A stretch of 64,000 bases of DNA from Phytohabitans aurantiacus (lineage in GTDB: Bacteria; Actinomycetota; Actinomycetes; Mycobacteriales; Micromonosporaceae): positions 62,001 to 126,000 of the forward strand of contig NZ_BSDI01000016.1 of NCBI RefSeq assembly GCF_027923225.1. Reading direction: 5' to 3'. This document shows, one piece after another, positions 52,211-61,732 of the stretch (position 1 is the first letter of the stretch; each line of letters starts with the position of its first letter). The notes below the pieces were generated by a model that did no database searches, was not told the origin of the DNA, and worked only from the letters and a program-made list of their open reading frames with translations. The position numbers and the translations under genes were made by a program.

Positions 52211-52660
52211 GTGACGGAGCGGATGGTGATGGCGGTGCGTGTTACTGCCGTTCAGCTCGCGCCCATGCTGCGCGACGCGATCACCAGGCTCAACCGACGG
52301 GTGCGGCAGGCCCGCCCGGTCGGTGACCTCACGGTGACTCAGCTCTCCGCGCTGACCAGTCTCGAACTGGGCGGCGCCCTGACTCCCCGCGAGCTCGCCG
52401 ATGTGGAGCGGGTCCAGCCGCCGACGATGACCAAGATCGTCGCAAAGTTGGAAGACCGCGGCCTCGTGCTGCGGTCTCCCCACCCGACCGACGGCCGGCA
52501 GGTGATCCTGTCGGCCACCGAGTCGGGGCGCGCGGTGCTCGCTCACCACGAGCGGGCCCGCGACGAGTGGCTGGCCGCGAGGCTGGCCGAGCTGACACCC
52601 GAGGAACGCGACTCGCTGCGGCGAGCCGCGGAGATCTTGCAGAAGGTCGCCCGCGCCTGA
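52211..52660 (+). CDS. MarR family transcriptional regulator
   Basis: 149 residues. The winged helix-turn-helix is formed by LTVTQLSALTSLELGG, LTPRELADVERVQPPTMTKIV (recognition helix) and the wing RSPHPTDGRQVILSAT. Flanking helices provide dimerisation. GTG 52211 is used because it is seven bases after TAAGCT; GTG and ATG codons shortly downstream are alternatives. MarR proteins usually repress their own gene and a neighbouring efflux pump and are released by phenolic ligands. The MFS gene 71 bases downstream is the obvious target. Confidence 0.93.
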   Translation: MTERMVMAVRVTAVQLAPMLRDAITRLNRRVRQARPVGDLTVTQLSALTSLELGGALTPRELADVERVQPPTMTKIVAKLEDRGLVLRSPHPTDGRQVILSATESGRAVLAHHERARDEWLAARLAELTPEERDSLRRAAEILQKVARA

Positions 52661-52731
52661 CCCTTCGGGGCACCGGGTCCGCTTCGTCCACTGTGGATGA
52701 CGCGTACCGACCCGAGGAGGCGCACCCCCAA

Positions 52732-54009
52732 GTGCGGGCGAAGCTGAGCACGACGTTCCAATCCCTGAAGGTCCGCAACTACCGGCTGTTCACGATCGGT
52801 CAGCTCACCAAGCTGATCGGCGTCTGGATGATGTTCATCGCCCAGGACTGGCTCGTCCTGGAGCTGTCGAACGATTCGGCGACCGCGCTGGGCGTGGTCA
52901 CCGCGCTCCAGTTCACCCCGGTACTCCTGCTGACCCTGATCTCCGGGCGGCTGGCCGACCGGTACGACAAGCGGCTGCTCCTGGTCATCGCGAACGCGAC
53001 CTGGAGCGTGCTGGCGCTGGGAATGAGCGTGCTCGTGGTGACCGGAGCCGTGCGGCTCTGGCACGTCTTCCTCTTCGCCCTCCTGCTCGGGGTTTCCAAC
53101 GCGCTGGAGACTCCGGTACGGCAGGCCTTCGTCTCGGAACTGGTCGGGTCGTCGCTGCTGCCCAACGCCCTCTCGCTCTCCGCGGCCACCTTCAACACCG
53201 CCCGGATCTCGGGGCCGGCGCTGGCCGGTGTCGCGATCGCGGCGTTCGACGTCGGGCCGGTCTTCCTGATCAGCGCGGTCAGCTCGCTGGCGCCGCTCTT
53301 CGGCCTGTTCATGATGCGCGCGGCCGAGCTGCACCGGGCCGAGCTGCTGCCGATCGACCAGCGCGACGCGGCGCGGGTGGTCGACGGACTGCGGTACGTC
53401 GCGCACCGGCCTGACCTGTTGCTCCCGATGGCACTCATGTCCGTCATCGGCATGGTGCTGTTCAACTTCCAGCTCACCCTGGCGGCGCTCGCCAAGACCG
53501 TCTTCAACACGAGCGCGGCGTCGTTCGGCCTGTTCACCACGGCGCTCGCCACGGGTGCGCTGGTCGGTGCCCTGGCGAGCGGGGGCCGGCGGTCGCGCCC
53601 GTCCGTGTACGTGGTGATCGGCTCCGCCTTCGCCTTCGCGGTGTTCGGCACTCTGGTGGGGCTCGCGCCCACGTACTGGCTCGTCGTCGCGGTGCTGGTG
53701 CCGACCGGGTTCTTCATGATCTTCTTCGCCCAGGCGTCCAACCAGCGGGTGCAGCTCGGCGTCGACGCCGCGTACCGGGGTCGGGTCATGTCGCTGTGGG
53801 TACTGGTGTTTCTCGGCACCAACCCGGTGGGCGCGCCGCTGATCGGCTGGATCGCCGAGACGTACGGCGCCGGCGTGAGCATCTGGCTCGGTGGGCTGAT
53901 CTCCATGGCCGCCGCCGCCATCGCGCTCGCCTGGCAGCTTCGCCGCAGCGGAGGCCGCCTGCGGCTGCGATTCCGTCCACTTCCAAAGCTGTACGTCGTC
54001 CACGCCTGA
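52732..54009 (+). CDS. MFS transporter (MarR-linked, MFS_3 type)
   Basis: 425 residues with 12 helices. The opening LKVRNYRLFTIGQLTKLIG and the loop GRLADRYDKRLLL after helix 2 are characteristic of MFS_3/enterobactin-exporter-like efflux proteins. GTG 52732 has GAGGAGG 11 bases upstream; in-frame GTG 52693 lacks one. It lies directly after the MarR gene and is probably its regulated partner in drug or metabolite efflux. Confidence 0.88.
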   Translation: MRAKLSTTFQSLKVRNYRLFTIGQLTKLIGVWMMFIAQDWLVLELSNDSATALGVVTALQFTPVLLLTLISGRLADRYDKRLLLVIANATWSVLALGMSVLVVTGAVRLWHVFLFALLLGVSNALETPVRQAFVSELVGSSLLPNALSLSAATFNTARISGPALAGVAIAAFDVGPVFLISAVSSLAPLFGLFMMRAAELHRAELLPIDQRDAARVVDGLRYVAHRPDLLLPMALMSVIGMVLFNFQLTLAALAKTVFNTSAASFGLFTTALATGALVGALASGGRRSRPSVYVVIGSAFAFAVFGTLVGLAPTYWLVVAVLVPTGFFMIFFAQASNQRVQLGVDAAYRGRVMSLWVLVFLGTNPVGAPLIGWIAETYGAGVSIWLGGLISMAAAAIALAWQLRRSGGRLRLRFRPLPKLYVVHA

Positions 54010-54068
54010 GTAAGTGCTGCCTGAGTAAGTGCCGCGTGAATCCGGTAGCGGTCATCGCGGCGACCGCC

Positions 54069-54074
54069 TAGCGT
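54069..54074 (+). promoter_or_regulatory. -10 box (TAGCGT), leaderless start
   Basis: TAGCGT ends eight bases before GTG 54083 and no ribosome site intervenes. Confidence 0.45.
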
Positions 54075-54082
54075 TGAAGAAC

Positions 54083-54565
54083 GTGGCTCCCGTGCGCGCA
54101 ATGGTGCTGGCGGCGGCGCTCTTGGCGCTGGCGGCACTGCCGGTTGCCATCGCGTTGGTGATCTGCGCCGACGACGTCACCGGCGATCTCCGCAGGCGCG
54201 TCCGGATCCGTCGCGAGCGCCGCACGCTCCAGCGGCTCGACCGCATGCTCGGCTCGCAGACGATCCAGATCACCGCGCTCGACGACCGCCGGCAGCCCAG
54301 CATCCAGCAACTCGCCGCCGACCTCCGCCGGCTCGACAGGCAGCGGCTCGGCGGGGTCGCCACCCAGTCGCGGGTGTGGCACGCCGCGGTGCAGCAGGCA
54401 TACGACGACCGGCTGCGCCTGGCCAGCCACAGCCTCGGCGTGGCGGAGCACCTGCAGCAGCTCGACGGCGTCGACCTCGCGATCGAGCGAGTGCGCGTCG
54501 AGGGCGAGCTGCAGGCCGCCGGTCTGGCGCTGCGGTCGAGCATCCAGCACAGGCAAGACCACTGA
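54083..54565 (+). CDS. Small single-pass membrane protein, unknown
   Basis: 160 residues. One N-terminal membrane helix (about 7-27) is followed by a highly charged helical region rich in Arg, Gln, Leu and Asp. Segments such as LQRLDRMLGSQTIQI and LQQLDGVDLAIERV are likely to form coiled coil. I recognise no family. GTG 54083 is chosen because of the TAGCGT box. It ends one base before the TTG of the ThpR-type gene, so the two are coupled. Confidence 0.6.
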   Translation: MAPVRAMVLAAALLALAALPVAIALVICADDVTGDLRRRVRIRRERRTLQRLDRMLGSQTIQITALDDRRQPSIQQLAADLRRLDRQRLGGVATQSRVWHAAVQQAYDDRLRLASHSLGVAEHLQQLDGVDLAIERVRVEGELQAAGLALRSSIQHRQDH

Positions 54566-54566
54566 G

Positions 54567-55124
54567 TTGCGACTCTTCACGGCGGTCTATCCGACGGACG
54601 AGGTAGCCGATCATCTGGCGTCGTGCGTGGCGGGCCTGCACGTCAGCCACGCGGCCGCCGATGGCGTCAACACGCGGTTGGCGCCACGGAGCAACTGGCA
54701 CGTGACGCTGGCGTTCCTCGGCGAGGTGCCCGACGAGCGCCTGCCCGGCGTCGAGGCGGCGCTTGCCCGGGTCGCCGCGTCGCCGTTCGAGGTCAAGGTC
54801 GCCGGTGGCGGGCGGTTCGGGCGCGGCCGGTTCACGATCCTGTGGGCGGCGCTCGGCGGCGACCTGCCGGCGCTGACCGGGCTCAGCCGCTCCGTCCGGC
54901 GGGAGCTTTCTCGGGCCAGGCTGCCGTTCGACCGCAAACCCTTCCGGCCGCACCTGACGATCGCCCGTCCCGGTGACCGGATCGGTCGCGACGAGGTCGC
55001 CGCCGACCGTGCCGCGCTGGACGCGTACGAGGGTCCACTGTGGCGGGTGACCGAGGTGGTGCTGATGCGCAGCCACCCCGGCCCCAATCCCACCTACGAC
55101 AGGCTCGGCGCCTGGCCGTTGTAA
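54567..55124 (+). CDS. thpR: RNA 2',3'-cyclic phosphodiesterase (2H family)
   Basis: 185 residues. The two catalytic HxT motifs are HVT at 45-47 (WHVTLAF) and HLT near 130 (FRPHLTIAR), and the opening RLFTAVYP is typical. It hydrolyses 2',3'-cyclic phosphate ends and some 2'-5' linked RNA. Translation starts at TTG 54567, one base after the upstream stop. It is convergent with the aldo/keto reductase gene, 18 bases apart. Confidence 0.9.
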   Translation: MRLFTAVYPTDEVADHLASCVAGLHVSHAAADGVNTRLAPRSNWHVTLAFLGEVPDERLPGVEAALARVAASPFEVKVAGGGRFGRGRFTILWAALGGDLPALTGLSRSVRRELSRARLPFDRKPFRPHLTIARPGDRIGRDEVAADRAALDAYEGPLWRVTEVVLMRSHPGPNPTYDRLGAWPL

Positions 55125-55142
55125 GGCCCTACTTCAAGCCCT

Positions 55143-56132
55143 CTACCAGGCCCACGCCTCGGGTCCCGAGCCGCCGTTGCCGATCGGCGGGAAGAGCTCG
55201 TCGAGCTGGTTCAGCACCTGGTCGGAGAGGGTCACGTCGAACGCTCCTAGCGTCGCGTCGAGCTGCTCGACGGTACGCGGGCCGATGATCGGCGCGGTCA
55301 CGCCGGGGCGGGACAGCAGCCAGGCCAGCGCCACGTTGGCCGGGTCGTGGCCCAGGTCGGCGCTCAGCTTCTCGTACGCCTCGATCGTGGTGCGGTGTTC
55401 GGTCAGCCCGCCGGCCGCACGCCCGCCCTTGGTCCGCTGTCCCGCCCCGCCCTCGGCCAGCTTGCGGATCGCGCCGCCGAGCAGCCCGCCGTGCAGCGGC
55501 GACCACGGGATGACGCCGATGCCGTAGTGCTGCGCGGCGGGCAGCAACTCCAGCTCGACGTGACGGGTCAGCAGGTTGTAGAGGCACTGCTCGGAGACCA
55601 GCCCCAGGAAGTTCCGGTGTGCGGCCGACTCCTGCGCGCGGGCGAGGTCCCAGCCGGCGAAGTTCGACGAGCCGACGTAGAGGACCTTGCCCTGGGCGAC
55701 CAGGATCTCCATCGCCTGCCAGATCTCCTCCCACGGCGTCGTCCGCAGGACGTGGTGCATCTGGAACACGTCGATCCAGTCGGTCTGGAGCCGGCGCAGC
55801 GAGTCCTCGCAGGACCGGACGATGTGCCGGGCGGACAGGCCGCGCTCGTTGGGCCAGTCGCCCATCGTCCCGTACACCTTCGTGGCGAGCACGACCTTCT
55901 CCCGCCGCCCGCCGCCCTGCGCGAACCACCGACCGATGATCTGCTCGGTGACGCCCTCACCCTGCTTCTGGCCGTACGTGTTGGCCGTGTCGAAGAAGTT
56001 GAGGCCGTGCTCCAGCGCGCGGTCCATGATGGCGAAGCTGTCCGGCTCGGTGGTCTGCGGGCCGAAGTTCATGGTGCCGAGGCACAGGCGACTGACGGAC
56101 AGGCCGGTCCGGCCAAGGTTGGTGTACTCCAT
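55143..56132 (-). CDS. Aldo/keto reductase
   Basis: 329 residues. The catalytic tetrad is visible: Asp in FFDTANTYG with Tyr, Lys in LATKVYG, and His in VFQMHHV. NADPH-binding GPRTVEQL lies near the C-terminus. It reduces aldehydes or ketones; the substrate is unknown, and it resembles the YajO/AKR11-type group. It stands alone between thpR and sepH. Confidence 0.93.
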   Translation of the reverse strand: MEYTNLGRTGLSVSRLCLGTMNFGPQTTEPDSFAIMDRALEHGLNFFDTANTYGQKQGEGVTEQIIGRWFAQGGGRREKVVLATKVYGTMGDWPNERGLSARHIVRSCEDSLRRLQTDWIDVFQMHHVLRTTPWEEIWQAMEILVAQGKVLYVGSSNFAGWDLARAQESAAHRNFLGLVSEQCLYNLLTRHVELELLPAAQHYGIGVIPWSPLHGGLLGGAIRKLAEGGAGQRTKGGRAAGGLTEHRTTIEAYEKLSADLGHDPANVALAWLLSRPGVTAPIIGPRTVEQLDATLGAFDVTLSDQVLNQLDELFPPIGNGGSGPEAWAW

Positions 56133-56174
56133 GAGCCCAGCCTGCCACGCGGCCCCGGGCCTACCCAGTGAAGA

Positions 56175-57266
56175 TCAGGAACTCTCGCGTGCGGCCGGAC
56201 CGCTGCCGAAGAGCACGTCGTCCCAACTCGGGAGGCGCTTGCGCGGCTTGCCGGTGCCCTCGGCCGGCTCGCCCGCCGCAGCCGCGGCCGCGCCACCGCC
56301 CGACGTCGTGCGCCGGGGGCGGAGCACCGCCAGCGACGGCACGGCCGGCACCTCCTTGGGGAGGTCGCTGTCGTCGTCGAACGCCGAACCCTGACCGCCG
56401 CCGAGCAGTGCCGCGGCACCACCGGAGACGGCACCCGAGCGCCGCGGCTCCGAGCCGGCGAGCCCACCCTGGTCGAGCCCGCGGCCGGACGCAGCCGGCC
56501 GGTCGAGCGACGCGAGCAGCGCGTCACGGCCGGCGCGGATCGGGTCACGCCCACCGCGCGACTTGTCGCCCGCCGCGGCCGGCAGCCCGTGCCCACCCCG
56601 GCTCGGCTCGCCCCGCGACGGGCCGGGCAGCCCGTGCCCGGTGCGCTCGCGTTCAGCGGGCGGTTCCTGGCCGAGGATTTGCGTCGGCCGCTCGGCGCAC
56701 AGGTATTGCGCCATGTCGTCGTGGGGAGACACCATCTGCCGGGTCTTGTCCAGCTCCCAGATGGCCTGCGCGGTCGCCTTGCCCGACGGCCACGTGGCGA
56801 CGATCCGCCAGGTGCCGTCTTCGCGCCGGTAAGCGTCCCAGGAGATCTTTTCGGAGTCGATGCCGTGCTGAGCCAGCCGGCCGTCGACAACTTCGGCGAG
56901 GGGTGCGCCCTTTTCGGAGGTCTTCAAGCGGGTGCGGCGCGCGTGCTGAGCCAGCATCGCGCGCTCCTGGAGCACCGGGCCCGCGTATCGCAAAACCCGG
57001 TCGACGGGCACGCCAGCGATACGCGCGACGTCGTCAGCCGACTCGCCAGCGCGGATGCGTGCCTGGATGTCGCGAGGGGAGAGCGTCGGTGCGGGCTCGT
57101 TGCCGGCGCCGGAGGCGGTCACCGGGGCAGCGCCGACACCCGGCTCGGCGTGTAGCGCGCTGGAGACCCGCTCATCGAGTGGGAGCGCGAGGAGACGGCC
57201 GACCTCGTCGGCAAGCACCAAGGCCTGGCCGTCCTCGGAGAGGGCGACGAAGCGTACCGGCCGCAT
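56175..57266 (-). CDS. sepH: Septation protein SepH (DUF3071)
   Basis: 363 residues. The N-terminal DUF3071 domain (about 1-200) includes a helix-turn-helix-like element, LSPRDIQARIRAGESADDVA. A long disordered Gly/Arg/Ser-rich linker follows, and the conserved C-terminal motif RLPSWDDVLFG is present. SepH stimulates FtsZ assembly in actinomycetes. ATG 57264-57266 has GGAGG seven bases upstream. It precedes serC and citrate synthase, a frequent order in Micromonosporaceae. Confidence 0.9.
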   Translation of the reverse strand: MRPVRFVALSEDGQALVLADEVGRLLALPLDERVSSALHAEPGVGAAPVTASGAGNEPAPTLSPRDIQARIRAGESADDVARIAGVPVDRVLRYAGPVLQERAMLAQHARRTRLKTSEKGAPLAEVVDGRLAQHGIDSEKISWDAYRREDGTWRIVATWPSGKATAQAIWELDKTRQMVSPHDDMAQYLCAERPTQILGQEPPAERERTGHGLPGPSRGEPSRGGHGLPAAAGDKSRGGRDPIRAGRDALLASLDRPAASGRGLDQGGLAGSEPRRSGAVSGGAAALLGGGQGSAFDDDSDLPKEVPAVPSLAVLRPRRTTSGGGAAAAAAGEPAEGTGKPRKRLPSWDDVLFGSGPAARESS

Positions 57267-57362
57267 CGCGTTGCCTCCGTCCCGCTGAGCTGGCCCCGTT
57301 CCCGCGACACGCTACGCCTTTATCGGCACGAGTGGGGGGAGGCCACGCCGGCTATTTCCTCC

Positions 57363-58490
57363 TCAGAGGCGCTCGACCACGTAGTCGACGCACTGGGTGA
57401 GAGCATCGACGTCGGCCGGGTCCACTGCAGGGAAGAGCGCGACGCGGAGCTGGTTGCGGCCGAGCTTCCGGTACGGCTCGGTGTCGACGATGCCGTTGGC
57501 CCGCAGCACCTTGGCGATCGCGCTCGCGTCGACGCCGTCGGCGAAGTCGATGGTCGCCACGACGTTCGACCGGAGGGCCGGGTCGCTGACGAACGGCGTC
57601 GCCACGGACGAGCGCTCGGCCCAGCCGTACACGATGCCGGCGCTCTCGGCGGTGCGCTTGGTGGCCCACGCCAGCCCGCCCTGGGCGAGCATCCAGTCGG
57701 TCTGCTCGGCGGCCAGGAAGATCGTGGCCAGCGCCGGCGTGTTGTAGGTCTGCTCGAGTCGCGAGTTGTCGATGGCGGTGACCAGGTCGAGGAAGGCGGG
57801 GATGTAGCGGCCCGACTCCTTGATCTCGGTGGCCCGGGCCAGCGCCGCCGGCGACATCAGGGCGATGAAGATGCCACCGTCGGAGCCGAAGCACTTCTGC
57901 GGCGCGAAGTAGTACACGTCGCTCTCGGCCACGTCGACGTCGAGGCCGCCGGCGCCCGAGGTGGCGTCGACCAGCAGCAGCGCGCCCTCGTCGGCACCCT
58001 CGACCCGCTTGACCGGCACGGCCACGCCGGTGGAGGTCTCGTTGTGCGGCGTGGCGTACGCGTCGACGCCGGCCTCCGCGACAAGCCCCGGAGCGGTGCC
58101 CGGCTCGGCCTTGCGCACGGTCGGGTCGCCGAGGAACGGCGCCGCCTTGACCGACGACGCGAACTTGGCGCCGAACTCGCCGAAGCTGGCGAACTGCGCC
58201 CGGTCACGGATCAGACCGAACGTCGCCACCTCCCAGAAGGCGGTGCTGCCGCCGTTGCCGAGAACGACCTCGTACCCCTCGGGCAGGGAGAAGAACTCGG
58301 CGATGCCGCGGCGGAGCCGGGCGACCTGGTCCTTGACCGTCTTCTGCCGGTGGGAGGTGCCGAGGAGCGTCGTCGCGACGCCCGAGAGCGCGGAGACGGC
58401 CTCGGGGCGGACCTTGGAAGGCCCGCAGCCGAAGCGACCGTCGGCGGGCTTGAGCTCGTCTGGGATGCGGATGGTGGAAACGTCAGCCAC
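57363..58490 (-). CDS. serC: Phosphoserine aminotransferase
   Basis: 375 residues. The PLP lysine is in YFAPQKCFGSDGG (about residue 200), with DATSGAGGLDVDV just before it. The sequence start with PDELKPADGRFGCGPSKV is typical of the actinobacterial SerC subtype. It converts 3-phosphohydroxypyruvate to phosphoserine using glutamate. GTG 58488-58490 has a GGATGGAGG ribosome site close by. It lies 45 bases after the citrate synthase gene on the same strand. Confidence 0.95.
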   Translation of the reverse strand: MADVSTIRIPDELKPADGRFGCGPSKVRPEAVSALSGVATTLLGTSHRQKTVKDQVARLRRGIAEFFSLPEGYEVVLGNGGSTAFWEVATFGLIRDRAQFASFGEFGAKFASSVKAAPFLGDPTVRKAEPGTAPGLVAEAGVDAYATPHNETSTGVAVPVKRVEGADEGALLLVDATSGAGGLDVDVAESDVYYFAPQKCFGSDGGIFIALMSPAALARATEIKESGRYIPAFLDLVTAIDNSRLEQTYNTPALATIFLAAEQTDWMLAQGGLAWATKRTAESAGIVYGWAERSSVATPFVSDPALRSNVVATIDFADGVDASAIAKVLRANGIVDTEPYRKLGRNQLRVALFPAVDPADVDALTQCVDYVVERL

Positions 58491-58535
58491 GCCTCCATCC
58501 TTCCACCTCGAGATCGCCCGATTTGAAAGGGGGGC

Positions 58536-59642
58536 TCAGACGCCGTGCGGGACGGCGTCCCAGCCCTCCACGTCAGCGGGTTTGCGCGGCGCCGGGCCGA
58601 CGTACTTGGCCGACGGGCGGATGAGCCGGCTGAGGCGCTTCTGCTCCAGGATGTGCGCGCTCCAGCCACCCATGCGGGCGCAGGTGAACATCGACGTGAA
58701 CATGTGCGCCGGTACCTCGGCGAAGTCGAGCACGACCGCCGACCAGAACTCCACGTTCGTGGCGAGTACCCGGTCGGGCTTGCGGGCGTGCAACTCCTCC
58801 AGGGCGGCCTTCTCCAGCGCTTCGGCGATCTCGTACCGCGGGGCGCCGAGCTCCTTGGCGGTGCGCCGGAGCACGCGGGCGCGCGGGTCCTCGGCCCGGT
58901 ACACCCGGTGGCCGAAGCCCATCAGGCGCTCGCCCCGGTCGAGCACGCCCTTGACGTATCCCTCGGCGTCACCGCTGCGCTCGACCGCCTCGATCATGTG
59001 CAGTACGCGGGACGGCGCGCCACCGTGCAGCGGTCCGGACAGAGCTCCTATTCCGGAGGAGATGCACGCCGCCGCGTCGGCGCCGGTGGAGGCGACCACG
59101 CGAGTGGTGAACGTGGAGGCGTTCATGCCGTGCTCGGCGGCGGAGATGAAGTACGCGTCGACGGCCTTGACGTGACGCGGGTCGGGGTCGCCACGCCACC
59201 GGCGCATGAAGCGCTCGACGATCGTGGAAGCCTTGTCGATCTCCTTCTGCGGCACCGCGGGGAGGCCGAGGCCGCGGGCGGACTGCGCCACGAACGACAG
59301 CGCGGTCACCGATACCCGGGCCAGGTCTTCGCGCGCCTGCTCGTCGGAGATGTCGAGGAGCTGGCCGAGCCCCCAGTACGGCGCCAGCATGGCCACCGCG
59401 GACTGCACGTCGACGCGGATGTCGCCGGAGTGCACGGGCACCGGGAACGGCTCGGCGGGCGGGAGCCCCGGGCCGAAGCGGCCATCGACCAGGAGGGCCC
59501 AGACGTTGCCGAACGAGACCTGACCGATCAGGTCTTCGATGTCAACGCCGCGGTATCGCAGGGCCCCACCCTCTTTGTCGGGCTCGGCGATCTCGGTTTC
59601 GAAGGCGATGACTCCTTCGAGTCCCGGCTTGAAGTCGGACAT
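58536..59642 (-). CDS. Citrate synthase 2
   Basis: 368 residues, the short actinobacterial form. Catalytic residues are visible: His in AEHGMNAST, GPLHGGAP, His in GFGHRVYR, and the Asp in FWSAVVLDFAEVP. It condenses oxaloacetate and acetyl-CoA (or propionyl-CoA, as 2-methylcitrate synthase). ATG 59640-59642 has AGGAGAG upstream. It diverges from pdxH across a 183-base gap with an AT-rich stretch near 59745-59800; no clear promoter box was resolved. Confidence 0.95.
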   Translation of the reverse strand: MSDFKPGLEGVIAFETEIAEPDKEGGALRYRGVDIEDLIGQVSFGNVWALLVDGRFGPGLPPAEPFPVPVHSGDIRVDVQSAVAMLAPYWGLGQLLDISDEQAREDLARVSVTALSFVAQSARGLGLPAVPQKEIDKASTIVERFMRRWRGDPDPRHVKAVDAYFISAAEHGMNASTFTTRVVASTGADAAACISSGIGALSGPLHGGAPSRVLHMIEAVERSGDAEGYVKGVLDRGERLMGFGHRVYRAEDPRARVLRRTAKELGAPRYEIAEALEKAALEELHARKPDRVLATNVEFWSAVVLDFAEVPAHMFTSMFTCARMGGWSAHILEQKRLSRLIRPSAKYVGPAPRKPADVEGWDAVPHGV

Positions 59643-59825
59643 TTCGCTCTCCTGGAATTGTTGTCCGCACTGGCGGCGCCAGGCCACGTGGTGCCGCGGC
59701 CGGGGGTTGCGTGCCATCTTGCCTGGTGAGTAACTAGGTTTGCGACCCGTCGCACTTGTGTTACATGCGACATCATTCCCTGTCGTTGCCTTAACCGTCG
59801 TTGACCTGTGTACGAGGATGGCCAA

Positions 59826-60479
59826 GTGATCGAAGACACATCCTGGCTTTCGGGCATGCGTCGGGAGTACACGCAGGTGAAGGGGCTTACCGAAGAGGAT
59901 CTCGCGGCCGACTGGGTGACGCAGTTCGCACGCTGGCTCGCCGATGCGGTCGCCGCCGAGCTGCCGGAGCCCAACGCCATGGTGGTGGGCACCGCCGATT
60001 CCGAGGGTCGCCCGAGCGCGCGCACCGTGCTGTTGAAGGGGTACGACGAGCGGGGGCTGGTCTTCTACACCAACTACGAGTCGCGCAAGGGCAACGAGTC
60101 GCGGGTCAACCCGTACGCGAGCCTGGTCTTTCCGTGGTTTCCGATGCATCGGCAGGTGGTCGTCGCCGGCTCGGTCGCCCCGGTCGATCGCGCCGAGACC
60201 GAGGCGTACTTCGCCACCCGGCCGCGCGATGCCCAGCTCGGTGCCTGGGCGAGTCCGCAGTCGCGGGTGGTGGCCGATCGCGCGGCGCTCGACGAGTCGC
60301 TGCGCGCGACCGGAGAGCGTTTTCCGGACGAGGTGCCCCCGCCGCCTCACTGGGGCGGTCTGCGTGTGACGCCTCACACCGTGGAGTTCTGGCAGGGCCG
60401 GACGGGTCGCTTGCATGATCGTCTCCGATACCGCCGCACCGACGAGGGAGTGTGGATGATCGAGCGGCTCGCCCCTTGA
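59826..60479 (+). CDS. pdxH: Pyridoxamine 5'-phosphate oxidase
   Basis: 217 residues. FMN- and substrate-binding segments RPSARTVLLKGYDERGLVFYTNY and RKGNE are present, and the C-terminal block ends RYRRTDEGVWMIERLAP. It oxidises pyridoxamine or pyridoxine phosphate to PLP, which the neighbouring serC product needs. GTG 59826 is preferred (CGAGGA eight bases upstream); GTG 59808 and ATG 59856 are possible. Its stop overlaps the TTG start of the MFS gene. Confidence 0.93.
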   Translation: MIEDTSWLSGMRREYTQVKGLTEEDLAADWVTQFARWLADAVAAELPEPNAMVVGTADSEGRPSARTVLLKGYDERGLVFYTNYESRKGNESRVNPYASLVFPWFPMHRQVVVAGSVAPVDRAETEAYFATRPRDAQLGAWASPQSRVVADRAALDESLRATGERFPDEVPPPPHWGGLRVTPHTVEFWQGRTGRLHDRLRYRRTDEGVWMIERLAP

Positions 60480-61732
60480 GTCAGGTTTCCAGCGCCCGCC
60501 GGTGGGCGATCGACGTGCGCCCGCTGCGGGTGCCGGCGTACCGGCGGATGTGGTTCGGAAACGCCGTCTCGTTCTTCGGATTCCAGCTCACCGGTGTCGC
60601 GGTGGCGGTCGAGATGTACGACCTCACCCGCGACTCGTTCTGGGTGGGCCTCATCGGCGTGGCCGGCCTGGTGCCGCTGCTGGTGTTCGGCCTGTGGGGC
60701 GGCGCGGTGGCCGACGCGATCGACCGCCGCAAGGTGCTGCTCGCCAGCTCCAGCCTGATGTGGGCCTCGACCGCCGGGCTGCTGGCGCAGGCGGTGTTTC
60801 AGGTCGGCAGTCCGGTGCTTCTGCTCGCGCTGGTGGCCATGCAGACCACCGCGTTCGCGGTCAGCTCGCCCACCCGGCAGGCGATCATCCCGAGGCTCGT
60901 GGGCACCGAGCTGGTGCCCGCCGCGAACACGCTCGGCTTCACCACGTCGAGCGGCAGCTCCGTCGCGGGCCCGCTCGCCGCGGGCCTCATCCTCGCCGCC
61001 TGGGGCACCGATACCGGGGTACAGGTGGCCTACACGGTCGACGCGGTGCTCTTCTCGCTCTCGTTCTGGGCGACGCTGCGGCTGCCGTCGATGCCGCCCG
61101 AGGGCGAGCACCGGTCGATGGGGCTGCGCAGCGTCGCCGACGGGCTCCGGTACCTCGCCACCACGCCGGTGCTGCTCCTGTCGTTCGCGATCGACATCGT
61201 CGCCATGGTGCTCGCCATGCCGAAGGCGCTGTTTCCGGAGGCGGCCGAGGAGCGCTTCGGCGGCGGGGCGGCGGCGGGCTGGCTGTTCAGCGCGATCGCG
61301 CTCGGCTCGGTGCTCGGCGGGCTCACGTCCGGCTGGACAAGCCGGGTGATCCGGCAGGGGCGGGTCCTGGTCGCGGCCGTGATCGCCTGGGGTCTCGCGA
61401 TCGCCGCCGCCGGGCTCGCACAGCAGCTCTGGCTCGCGGTCGTGTTGCTCGCCGTCGCCGGGGGCGCCGACCTCGTCAGCGCCGTGAACCGCCAGTCGAT
61501 CCTCCAGACGTACGCTCCGGACCGGCTGCGGGGGCGGCTCCAGGGCGTCAACATCACGGTCGTGGCGGGTGGGCCGCGCCTGGGCGACCTGCGCGCCGGC
61601 ACGATGGCCGGTGCCTGGGGCCTGCCGGTCGCGTGGGTCGGTGGTGGCCTCGCCGCGGCTGTGCTCGCCCTGGCGCTGGCAATGGCTTTCCCCGCGCTGC
61701 TCCGCTACCAGATAAGGTCCCCGCATGGATAA
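60476..61732 (+). CDS. MFS transporter (EntS-like)
   Basis: 418 residues, 12 helices, MFS_3 type. A loop with GGAVADAIDRRKVLL follows helix 2, and SSPTRQAIIPRLVG precedes helix 5. No substrate can be assigned. The likely start is TTG 60476, which overlaps the pdxH stop as TTGA; GTG 60452 would place 24 coding bases inside pdxH. It ends eight bases inside the aldose epimerase gene. Confidence 0.85.
   Translation: MSQVSSARRWAIDVRPLRVPAYRRMWFGNAVSFFGFQLTGVAVAVEMYDLTRDSFWVGLIGVAGLVPLLVFGLWGGAVADAIDRRKVLLASSSLMWASTAGLLAQAVFQVGSPVLLLALVAMQTTAFAVSSPTRQAIIPRLVGTELVPAANTLGFTTSSGSSVAGPLAAGLILAAWGTDTGVQVAYTVDAVLFSLSFWATLRLPSMPPEGEHRSMGLRSVADGLRYLATTPVLLLSFAIDIVAMVLAMPKALFPEAAEERFGGGAAAGWLFSAIALGSVLGGLTSGWTSRVIRQGRVLVAAVIAWGLAIAAAGLAQQLWLAVVLLAVAGGADLVSAVNRQSILQTYAPDRLRGRLQGVNITVVAGGPRLGDLRAGTMAGAWGLPVAWVGGGLAAAVLALALAMAFPALLRYQIRSPHG
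61713..61718 (+). promoter_or_regulatory. -10 box (TAAGGT), leaderless start
   Basis: TAAGGT lies within the last codons of the MFS gene and ends six bases before ATG 61725, allowing separate leaderless expression. Confidence 0.5.
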